This document shows positions 1 to 11,600 of a stretch of DNA of 64,000 nucleotides, one piece after another. How positions within the stretch are numbered: the stretch's first letter is position 1; each line of letters begins with the position of its first letter. The translations under genes were made by a program, and so were the position numbers. The notes beneath the pieces were generated by a model that saw only the letters and a list, made by a program, of their open reading frames with translations, was not told where the DNA came from and did no database searches. Origin of the DNA: Poronia punctata (taxonomy: Eukaryota > Ascomycota > Sordariomycetes > Xylariales > Xylariaceae); assembly GCA_022579005.1 (NCBI GenBank), contig MU401476.1, positions 233,906 through 297,905 of the forward strand, given 5' to 3'.

Positions 1-245
1 GTTCTGGGTCCAGGTCCAGGTCCAGGTCCGGGTATGTGGAGCTGAAGCAGGTCTCTCGTCCACATCTACCCACGCCTACCTGCGCTGGAGCAGTGCGTGA
101 GCTTTGTCATCAGTTCATATTGCTTTGACTTGACAGATTTTGATGACTGGTGCCTTTAGAGTGTGTAGATAACCCTTTAGATGTGAATTATGCCGACTGT
201 CAGTGCTAGCAAGAGTCTATCGGCTTGTCGAGTAGCCTGATCAAG
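1..245. other. Region upstream of the NRPS-like gene
   Basis: This stretch opens with a short tandem run of the hexamer ccaggt. It has stop codons in all three forward frames before position 246, including an in-frame TAG at 207-209. A gtatgt at 32 with a ttgacttgacag at 125-136 could be an intron, and the ctag at 206-209 could be a splice acceptor leading straight into the open frame. The NRPS-like gene may therefore have further exons to the left of the window. No separate gene is supported. Confidence 0.5.
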
Positions 246-3200
246 ATGGCCAGCCCAGGATCATCTGGCCTGTCAGCCTTACCGAGACTTGATACTTCCA
301 GGCCACTGCGGAATGGCGCTCAACATGGAGCACGAGATATCAGATCGGCCCAGGAAGCAAGACAAATGCCTCGTCGGCCAAGCTACTTCTCGATAACCTC
401 CAATGCCTCGTCGCTAGCAAGGTCGGACGGAAAGGACACGCCGGAACTGTTCAGGTCGGCAACCGAGGCAGTTGCTGACGCCCTCGGAGTTGACGCAAAC
501 GAATTACCGCAACCCTTCTATGGCGTTCCGTGGGTCAATGACGACAACGAGGAGGGGGAAGACGAGTCACGAGGATATGTTAATGATACGCGCCGCGCAG
601 TGGGCGCCATATCCCCAACTTCTTTCCGCCAAACCAACGCCGTTCTCGACTACCGCGACCGCAGCGATTCCGTCACGTCTGCCGTATCTCCCCATTCCCA
701 GCCACAATACCGTGCGTACCTAAATACGATAGACGGCCCCGAGCCCGTCGCTGTTCGTGGTACGAGCCCGCAGAATGGCTTTCATCACACGTCCCCCATT
801 CCGTATACCGATGTTCTCGGACCTAATAATACGCTTGTTGAACCCGCCTGGAAGCCGATGACGAGAAAGGACACCATACAAGGTCGGAACTCGGACCAGG
901 CGCCGCTCGGGCCCAATGAATACAGGAGCGGGGGGACGGTCCTCGATCGAGAAATGGTGACCCCACTGAGCCCAAACCAGTCATCCGGGCGTGGACGAAT
1001 GTCTTCGCTCATCAGTCCACTGGACCCTAGTCCGTGTACCCCGGACAATAGCAGTGTCAAAAGCACAAGGCCTCCAGCATCAGTCTACAGTCAACCACCA
1101 GCTATCCCTCCCAAGGCTTCCCGTAGACTCCTAAGTGACGCCCAACAGGTGCTGTCGTCGGTTGACGCGGTGTCTAGGGCCGTTGTGGTGAAACCCAAGG
1201 CCGGCCTGTTTGAGGGTCATCAGGTCGCCCTTCTCACTTTATCAGATTCAGCACCCCAAGGTTTCGACCGCATCACCACCGAGGACGAAGAAATAAAACT
1301 ACAAAATGCATATTACACCAGAAGCCTGCCATCGATCCGAAAGCAAGTCGAGTCTCAACTTGCGCCCGAGTATGTCCCGACGGTCTGGGTAGTGTTGGAG
1401 AAGATGCCGGTGGACGGGGAAGGCCAGATCCAGCGTAGAAAGTTACAGACATGGATACAAAACGCCAACGATGATCTTTACCGGCGCATCATGTCCATTG
1501 AATCCAAAGAGGAGTTGAGGCAGCCATCGACGACGTGGGAGAGACAGCTCACCAGAGCCGTCAGCAAGGTCCTCCGCGTTCAACCGACGGAGATAGGCAT
1601 GAATATGTCCTTTTCTAACTTGGGGGGTGACCCCAGCGCGGCAGAAGAACTTGCCGTGCGGTTTCAATCCCAAGGGATTCCAATCGAGGCGCGAGACGTC
1701 CTGGAGGCTCCGACCTTGACTGAACTGGCTGCGCTCGCTAACACGGAGAAGACGCAAGTCCAAGGGCCGGTGGAGTCGATAAACGAGACGTTCGACTTAT
1801 CGCCTATGCAACATCTCTACTTCCACACGCCCATGGGCAAACACACAACGCGCAGGAAATCCAGCGAGGGTGACTACCGTTTCAACCAAAGCATATTGAT
1901 CAAGCTGAAGAAGAGTGTGGGCGTTGAAGAGCTGCGTGCCGCTATCGAAGCGGTTGTCGGCCACCACACGATGCTTAGGACGCGTTTCCGTTTCGCCAAC
2001 GGGTCGTGGTGGCAATCAACGGACCCGGCCATCTCGGCGGCATACCAGTTCGCACATCATCTCATCGGCACCAATGCAGAACTCGAGTCTGTCGCTATAG
2101 CGGCCCAATTCGCCATCAACATAGAACAAGGCCCCGTTTTCGCCGCCCATCACTTCCATACCAACGATGGGATGCAACTACTTTATATGGTCGCCCATCA
2201 TCTTGTTGTCGACCTCAAATCGTGGCAGGTCATCGCCGACGATGTTGAAGGATTGCTCACAGATGGTCATCTGGTCTCGGGGGGGCTCACCTTCAAAGAG
2301 TGGACTCTGCATCAAAAACACCGGGTCCAGACAACAACAGATGTCCTAGAGCTTCCGTTCGAACTCCCGGCGCGCAACTGGGAATACTGGGGTGTCCAGG
2401 ATACTCTAAACACATACGGGAGCACGGTGGCTTTCGGCTTCACTCTGGATACCGAAGTGACGTCGATCCTGGAGGCTGCGAATAAAGAACTCAAGACGGA
2501 CTCGTGTGAACTGTTCATGTCGGCTCTCCTGCTGTCATTCGCACAGACGTTTCGCGATCGGTCGGTCCCCATCCTCTGGAACCAGGAACATGAGAGATCG
2601 GCTTTGGACCCGGATCGTAACATTGCTGGTACCGTCGGCTGGTTCACGTACTTGTTTCCGCTTGTGGTAGATGTTGCCCCGACGGATGATGTATTTTCCA
2701 TATCGAGCCGTGTCAAAGATGCGCGCCGGGCGGCTGCTGGCACGAGCTTGTCTCACTTTACCGCCAATCTCATCGACGCCTCATCTGCAGAGTCGTTCGC
2801 CTTCTCGCACTGCCCGCTTGAGCTCATCTTCACGTATGCGGGTAGTCTGGGACGGCTCAAAAGCCGCAACGGCGTCCTAGAGGAACTAGATGTCCCTGGA
2901 AAGATGATAGGGTCCGATACGGCAGATATTGGCCAGTCAGTCGGCCGCATCGCCATCTTTGAAGTGTCCGTCTGGATGGACAACGGCGAAGCGAAACTCA
3001 AGTTCCTGCATCATCGCGCCTCTAAGCACACCGAGCAGATCCAGACTTGGATTCGTAACTACGAAAGAATCCTTCGACAGTCGATCGCCAGGCTGAAGGA
3101 CTACGCGCCTGGTCTTTCCATGTCGGATGTGCCTTATCTTGGCGTTACGCCCGAGGGACTGAATCGGCTGAACCGCGAAATCCTTCCCCGGTTAAACCAG

Positions 3201-6200
3201 AATATCAGCAACATCGAAGATGTCTTCCCGGCAACGGCCCATCAGCAATACATCTTGCTTAATCAGTCGTTGTTGCCGGGTAGTTCGCTTGCCCAGGTAA
3301 CGTATGAGTTGAGCACGGTCGGCGGGAAAGTCGTTGATACAGAGCGTATCTGTGATGCATGGTATAAAGTCACCAGCCACCACCCGGCCATGCGAACCTT
3401 GTTTTCTCCAAGCGTGCTGAACGATGGCCTATACGACCAGGTCATCCTTCGAAGCTACTCACCTAATATGCTGTTTATCGAGAATAAAGGAATTGAAAGT
3501 CCGATGGCAGCGATTGGAAATGTTCCGCTACTGTACCTCAGAGAAGGCATACCATGGCACAGGCTCATCGTCTGCCAGTCTGTGGGCAAGGCCTACCTAA
3601 AGTTGGAGATAAGCCAAGCCATCTGTGATGTAAGTTACTCCCCCCCCCACAGTCGTCGTATTTCTCGTCTCCATATACCCTACGACGTTTTTGTCCTTTC
3701 CCGAAGTGTGTCGCTAGCATGGCTGACTCCTTGGCTAGATATCTAGTATCGCCATCCTCTTTAGAGAGCTAGAGGAAGCTTACTTCACTGGGGACGTGGA
3801 CCCGTCTCCTAAACTCTCGTTCCCCGAGTATTATCAACGTCTTAAACCGACATCGACAAGTATTCAGTTCTGGAAAGACAAATTGTTCAATCTTCGACCC
3901 TGTCCCTTTCCCCGGCTCATGTCGGGCCCGGCTGTGACTGTTGAGTGGGAGACTACGTCGATCGATCTTCAAATCCCGTATCAGCGACTACATGACTTTG
4001 CGAGGTTTTACAAAGTCGACAAATCCACTATATTGCGAGTAGCGTGGGGAATCCTGTTGAGGACGTATCTGGGATGGCAAGACGTCTGTTTCGGCTATCG
4101 CACGCCGGGCAGGGATATGCCCATCACAGGACTGGAGAGCGCTGTCGGCCCATTCTCCAGAGTTCTGTGCTGCCGGATGCGAGCGCTTGCCGGCCAGACA
4201 ATCGTTCAACTACTACGAGAAGCCGAGGTTGAGCGTCACAAAGACCTGCAGCATCAAGATGTGACGATGACGACGATTGAGCACGAACTCAACACGAGGG
4301 GCAAGCGGCTATTCAACACCTGTGTTTCCTTTGGCTATGAGGATATCTCGAGCCAAAGCCTCCCCAATAGTCGATTCTCTCTCAACAGCTCAGCCCAGGC
4401 TTCCGAGTATGATGTCAATGCAGATTTCAATATCCGGGGCGGCAGTCTGACTGTCGAACTTGGACATCGTATCCTCGCCTATCAACAAGCTGTCACTGTC
4501 GGTCACGTGCTTGGCAAAGCTGTCGAGTCCATCTTGGAGAGCCCGAGCGCAACAGTAAAGGAAGCAGACCTGTTCACAGTCTATGATCATAACCAGATAT
4601 TAGCGTGGAATAGTATGCCCCAGATCGATGTGCAAAAAGTGCATCTTCCCATGCTCATAGCCGCCCAGGCGCACCAAAACTCGGACATACAGGCCGTCTA
4701 TAGCTTCGACGGAGCTCTGACATATGCCGAGCTCTATAAACTTTCCAACGGCCTGGCCCAGTACATGCTGAACCTTGGTGTCAGGCCACAAATGCCGATA
4801 CCAGTTGTCGTCGACAAGAGCCGGTGGGCCATTGTCACTATGCTGGCCGTTCTGACGTAAGTCATGGTTTTTTTTTTTTTTTTTCTTTTTTAACTAAACC
4901 CCTATTTGTATGTGTGTCTTTGGCTGACTTCTTCTTCGCTAGGGTTGGTGCTATTCTTATACCCATCGATGCCGAGTATACGGCCATGTTCCCATGGGTG
5001 GTGCAAGTCATCAACCGGGGTCTCGTCTTTGCTTCGGACAGTGTTCGAGGATACTTTGAAGGCTCGGGCTGCCACACAATTCCAGTCAACGAGCAGACCC
5101 TCACGTCGCCATATGTACAATCCGGTGAACTGCGGCTGCCAGTGCCGACGCGACCGCATGACATAGCTTGCGTGCTTTTGACAATCTCAGGCTCCAAGAC
5201 TTGCAAGGCTGCGTCTTATAGTCACGGCGCGCTGGCCACTGCTTGTGCTGGCCAAGGTCCAACGCTCCGGATAAACCCGTCGAGTAGGGTGATGCAGCTT
5301 TCGTCGATCGGGGTCGATATTGCCCTGTCGGAAATCTTTACTACGTTGGTGAATGGCGGCTGCGTCTGCATCCCGTCGTCGGCCGAGAGAATGTATGGCT
5401 TTACGGCGGCTGCGCAGCGGATGAGGGTGAATTGGACCTACCTCACGCCGCCGCTGTCCCGAAAGATAGATGCCGATAGTCTGCCAGACATGGCTGTCGT
5501 CTGCTTCCGCTCGATGCACCTAGACCCTGAAATCTATGCGCAGTGGGTAGGAAAGGCCAAGGTACTGCTTGCTTACGGCTCTGCAGAAGCCTGCCCACTA
5601 GGGCTTTCGGCAGCAGAGATGTCGGAGCCCAATGCGGTGCCGAGTTTTGGCAATCCCTTCTGTGGGAATTTCTGGATCGTGAGCCCGGAAGACCATAACC
5701 ATCTTATGCCGGTGGGTGCCGTTGGTGAACTGGTGATAGGAGGCCCCACCCTCGCCAGTGTCAGCTCGTTAGATATGGAGAGTCTAAACATAGACACTCT
5801 GATCGCAAAGAGCACTGCCCAGGCAGCATTGCTGCTTGAGCAATCGGGTAACCGACTGCTCAAGACAGGCCGTCTGGTGCGTTACAAAGAGAGGGGAGAG
5901 ATCGAGTTCCTCGTTCCCGACGGGGAGAGGTGCGAGATGGGTGGCAAGTCTTTCCGCGTGCGCGAAATCGAATCCCAGCTCCGACGCTGTATCGGTCCGG
6001 GCATCGATATCGTGGTCGAGATTATCGCTTTTAAGAACACGGACTCGACCCCGGTGCTGGCTGCGTTTGTCGAATTAGGGGGTGAATACGACGATACGAA
6101 AGAAAGCCTTCATAATCTGAGCGTAGCGACGAGGCAGAAGCTCTCTGCTTTCAAGCGGAAAGTCGACTCGAATCTGCGGGGCACAATGTCTATCCCTATA

Positions 6201-8612
6201 GCGTACATCCCGATCCGATACATGCCACTCTCGGCGTCTCTGAAGGTGAATAAACGACCGCTTCAGAAGATGATCGCAGGCTACTCTCGAGAACAGCTCC
6301 TCGCGCTGGCCGAGGGGGATGGCGCAAACGAGCTTCAATATTCCGATACTAGGCCCTTACCTGCGACACAAGCCGAACAGCAGATGAGGGCGCTCTGGGC
6401 CAAGGTGCTGGGAATCGAGGACCAATCGACCATTTCTTCGAATGACGGTTTCATGACGCTGGGTGGTGATATCATCGCCGGCCATAACCTTGTTGTCGCA
6501 TGTCGCAGTCGAGGAATCGACGTCTCGGTCACCGAGCTGCTCAAAGACACGCCGCTCTCGGAACTGTGCAAAGGTCTCTCCGAATTCCAGGCGCCCGCGG
6601 CGGGGCAGGCCAGGTCGATTCGGGGTGACTTTACGGACTCGAACAATTCGGCACACAGTGCGACAGCATCCAAGTTTGGGTCTGACAGGAGCGTGATCGA
6701 GGATGTGGCCGAAGCATCCTCTCTACAGACAATGTTTGTCGAGTCTGCCATGCTCCAAGCCAGGGGCAACGTGTCCTACTTTCTCCTCAGCGCCAGCGGC
6801 TACCTCGACTGGCACAAACTGGAGAATGCATGTTTCATGCTGACCAAGGCGCATCCCATACTGCGGACGGCATTTGTCTCTCACAGTCGTCAGGTCTACC
6901 AGACGGTCTTGCGGTCTTACCGGCCCGAATTTCTGCGATATCAGTGTCGTCAAAACTGGCGGTTGAACAGCCTCGCCGTGAGGTTGATTAGACGAGACCA
7001 GCCCCTACCCATCGACTTCCGACGACCCATCACCAAGTTCTCCTTCTTGGACGCGGGGAAGAGCTCGATCCTCGTCATGCGACTGTCACGCGCACAGTAC
7101 GATGATCTCTCCATCCCCATATTGGTGCGGGACCTGGGACGGTTCTATCAACACACCGGTCCCATTCCCCAAACTACCGGCTTTTGCGAGGTTATCAGAG
7201 CGGCTCGGGCGACATATGCGAGCGGCGCTATCGAGTATTGGCGCTCTCTTCTCGAGCGCTCGTCGGTGACACAAGTCGTTTCGCAACCGTCATTGCCTGT
7301 GGCCAACTCGAACCCGAAAACACTACAACAAAAGATTCCTATCGGGTCTCTTGAGAAGTACGGCATACCCTTCGAGACTATTCTCAAGGGCGCCTGGGCC
7401 ATCGTGCTGTCGAATCTATCAGGCACCGACGATGTCGTGTTTGGTCATATGGTCGAGGGGAGACATCTCAGCCTGGCCAACGGACAGACCATCTCTAGCG
7501 TGGTCGGACCCAAGGGCAACGTCATCCCCGTGCGTACGCGGATCCCCGATTACCCTGTCGCCCCTCTCGATTACTTTAGGAATGTGCAAAGCCAATATGT
7601 CGCCAGCATTCCGTTTGAGAACGTGCAGACGGCGGATATCATCCAGAACTGTACCCGTTGGCCATCCTGGACCCGTTTCAGCACGGTCGTGCACCACCAG
7701 AGACAGTCGGAGCGGTACAAACTGCTCAACTTCACCATCGGCGAGGCCAACTGCGCACTAGACATCATGGGCTTGAGCCACGAGGATTCGGACGTGTTTG
7801 TGCAGACCATGATGGCCGGCACCAAGAATGTCGACGTATCTGTCACATTCTGCGAGCGGAAAATCCAGGCCTCATTTGCGGACGAGGTCTTGCGGATGCT
7901 CTGCTCCACCATCACCGTCCTCACCTCGGATTTCCTGATGGAGCCGATGACGCTCAAGGGGCTCAACGACAGTCATACGACGCCACGCATTCCGCTACCA
8001 GCACCAAGACGAGAAAGCAGCGTTCTCTCTCCTCTGCTGTCGGTCGACCCGGATCACGCGCGGGCGGCCCACAGTATCGTTGCGGCCGCCTGGGACGCCG
8101 TCTTCGGTGCGCAGAGCTTACAGGTGGCCGACATCCGCTCCGTACCTTTTTATGAAATCTGGGGAGCTCACATGCCAGCGGCCGAGCTGGCTCGCTACTA
8201 TACACAGAAAGTGCCCAGGTTTCCCGGCTTGGAGCAAAAGGTGTACACAACCGAAGAGATCATCGATCACCCTACCATGACGCAACAATACGAACTCATC
8301 ATTGCCAAGCAGCAAGAGTCACAACTGCGTCACCGGAAGAGCTTCCTCAAGCGTAACCCTTCAACGTGGGGTAAGAACTTCAGAAAGTTGACAACCGGGA
8401 GCGGCGTATCTACGACTAGCGACCCTACCCATAACAGCCTTTCGGCGCCCGGGCGATTCCACTCGCACAAGAGCTTGAACCACCGTGGTAGCAGCTCATT
8501 AGACTCGTTGTCGACCATTAGTAGTGCGACGGATGATCTCGATCTCAAGGAAAGGATCCCTACACCCCCGACACCAACGGAGGGGTCTCACAAACGATTT
8601 TTGAGTAACTAA
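246..8612 (+). CDS. NRPS-like multidomain protein with degenerate catalytic motifs
   Basis: I join 246-3629, 3739-4856 and 4943-8612 (introns 3630-3738 phase 0 and 4857-4942 phase 2, both GTAAGT...AG), giving 2,723 residues. Order: low-complexity Ser/Pro-rich stretch (about 1-290); C-terminal subdomain of an adenylation domain (291-415); carrier (T) domain (430-503); epimerization-like domain (516-950) with VGWFT and an HHLVVD at 651-656; condensation domain (988-1400); adenylation domain (1430-1925); T domain (1960-2035); condensation domain (2086-2504); T-like remnant (2540-2610); basic Ser-rich tail. The carrier serine is replaced by Pro463, Ile2011 and His2577. The second condensation motif reads SQAICD, the third has Arg in place of His (LSRAQYD). 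The adenylation TGD motif reads TGR and the P-loop is scrambled. The frame is intact throughout, so this looks like a maintained protein rather than a decayed gene. It may extend upstream of the window. I recognise no characterised product. Confidence 0.88.
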
Positions 8613-11600
8613 GCCTCCATCTCACTCTCTCTCTCTCTCTCTCTCTCCGTGTGTGATTGTGAACCCGGGCAAAGAGTATTTGGTATATATAAAGAGCGAT
8701 TGGTTTTCTTGATTTTTCTTTTTCTTTTTTCCTCTTGTCTCTCTTCTTTCCCGTTTCTTATATTTATCATTTACGCGATATAGACTATGAGGGGAGGTCT
8801 TTACTTATGAATATTGATTGATGCATGTCTGACGAGTCTGGTTGGATACTTGCATAAAAGCGGAGTGGCAGGATTGGGAATTTCAGGCAGGCAGTACTGG
8901 CGGAAAAAATGTAGGGGTGGGCTAGGTTGAGGAGGTCGAAGGTCGAAGCGGGTGTATGTTTTGGAATGGGAATCTCGGGGTTTTTTTTTTTTTTTTTGTC
9001 TTGCCCATCCAACGACACGATACCCTTGTTATTATAGAGTAGATGTCGCTAGGTTGACTAGGAATCATCATCGTTAGTATATGTCAATTAATGATATTGG
9101 TGTTCTGTCCAAGTCATAAAAGGGGCCAGTTGTTTACATGCAGGTTTGTATATATGATACATTTTGTAATCGTACTACAAGACGCTGTAGAGGCAGTCTG
9201 GTTCAGTAGTAACAGACAACTTTCAAACCTAAGGTAGGTAGGTAGGTATTTGAAACCGGATTTTTATATCCTTAGCCCTCCCTGTCTGTAAATAAGTATC
9301 TATCTAGGTTAGCTAACTGATCAATCAGTCAGTCAGTCAGTCAGTCAGGTATTGTATTATCATCACATTCATTCATTAGGTAGTAAGATATATTATATGC
9401 AGTATTTATTCCCTTGCTATTTATTAAAGCCGCGTGTAAGTCTAGAACCTAACATTACCTTTACCTTTACCTTATATTATCTTGTTAGTTATTTTATTTA
9501 AAAGCCTCCGTAATCCCACCCATCCTCGTCTTCCCCTTGATAGGCAAATTCAACGGTCTCTGCTTATATATCATCTTCATTCAATCCTCTTTTGATTTCC
9601 AGAGATGGGCGCATCGGGGACAGACTTGGCCGGTTCTTATTATTGGCGGGGGGGTCATTTGATCAGGGCAGGGACAGGATGGGATGGGGGTGTTGTGGTT
9701 GTCGGAATTTGAATTTTGGGGGGGTTCGTGGTGGTGGTGGTGGTGGTGATGATTGGGGAATTGTTGGTGGTTAAAGGTTGTTGAACAGGTGTAGCAGTGG
9801 TTGAAGGATTCTGTGTGCGTTTTTCGACACATTTCTTTCTTTCCTTTTCTTTTTTTGCCCTTTTTTACTTTCTTTCTGGGGGGAGGGATGGATGGATGGA
9901 TGGGAATGAGACTGTGTAAGTAGGGAGGTGAGGAGATAGAGAAGAGATAGGGACGTGGTTGGTAGAAGGTACCGGTAGGTTGGCAATTAGTGATGAATCT
10001 AGACGGGAAGGTAGAGGAAAGGAAAGGAAAGGAGAAGAGAAAAAAAAAAAAAAAAAAGATGGGAGGCGGGATAATTGGTGGTCTTTATTTATCTACTTTG
10101 ATTCTCTTTGTTTATTTTTCTGCAACAATTTTATTGTATAAGGGGGGATTGGATGTTTTCTGTGCTTGTTTCTTTACTAGTAATTCGAGAACGAGAAACA
10201 CTCAGACTCTATCAGACTCTCTCACACATACACGCAGGGAGACAGAGACAGAGAGTGTGTGCGTATGTTTCATTTTCTGTATTTACAGTTCATCTACCTA
10301 CGGACGCAATGTATACGAACACACAACACGGCCTTATGCTCTCCTCTACCGGTACACGTGTCCTAGATATCGGAACTGAGTGACGTCAGGTAAGGGATGG
10401 TAGGTATCGGATCGTCTCTTTTGTCCCGCTCTCTAAGTTAGTTATTTGCTTTTTTGCCGTTCAAATATCTTTTTGATATGTTCGTGGTCGAGGCTTAGGT
10501 TAGAGAGATGTGTGCTTTCTTTGGATAGCCAATCTGTTATATCTTGCTGTGGGTCTAGTGAAAGAAAGACATAATCTCTGGAGGGGATGAATCGAGAACT
10601 GCATTTCTGCCACTATGTTGGTTTTCTTAATCTTCCTAGGTGATAGGTATGTAGGTCGATCAAGTGGTAGGTAGCCGCTTTGTCTTGTCTTCTCTCGCCC
10701 CAATTCCGCCCCTCCTGGTCTATGAGTGTTTTAGCAAAGGATGAGCAAACAACGTTGGGATCGAGGGCCTGCCTATGTTATCCTCGGGATGCAACTACCG
10801 TATTTAGGTAGACCGTTTGCTTTCTTCCTTGGAGTCGAAAATACCAAAGGGACCAAACTACTGCTGGCTGCTAGAAGCACGACAAGACAAAGGGAAGAGG
10901 ATATTTATATCTTCTTTTAGCATACCTGCTAGTCTAACTACATTTCATATTCTAATAGGAAGTTCTTGCCGCGTTTAGGAGAACTGTTGTTGTTTTGACT
11001 TTCTTTAACGGCAGACAATATACCCAAGGTTAACGGTTTACGAGTACATATTGTAGGTACACCGCGAACGTAGTCTAGATTAATCTGCCACAAACGGTTG
11101 GTCTAATGGGTAAAGTATCCGATCTGACTAACCCACCGGAGAATAAACGATATGAATTACCTGGGCCTGTAAGGCTTATCTATATCCGCTCTTTTACTCG
11201 TACTTTCCTTCTTTTCGGAAAGCACGTGCAATAATATTGGGTAATACTCGTAATAAAACGTGGAATCTGACAGTACGAGTAGATAGAGTAGAGAGGCCAC
11301 AATAAAGTACCTAGTTAACCATATCGGACACCGAATGGGTACGGCGCGATCTCATCTCCTCCTCCTTTTCTCCTCCCCCAACTGGAGGGGGGAAAAGATA
11401 CTGTGTAGGTAGTATCTGTTACCTACTTCGTAGCAACTCTCCGACGGGTTGGCTCTGGGCGGGCCTGTCAGCTCTCTTTGCATTATCTGCAGGAAGGGCT
11501 GTTGTGTGGCCTGTAGGGTAGGTGCACCGTGGAGTAACCAACCAACCAACAGCCCCAGGTCTGCCTAGCCTACTCGTAGCTGCCCGTCCAGCCTGCCTGT

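Noticed and set aside
4824..4942. Continuous open frame starting at 4824 as a separate gene start
   Set aside because: The stretch 4857-4942 is an intron (GTAAGT, T-rich, ending gctag); splicing joins the adenylation domain MLAVLT-VGAILIPIDAEY without loss.
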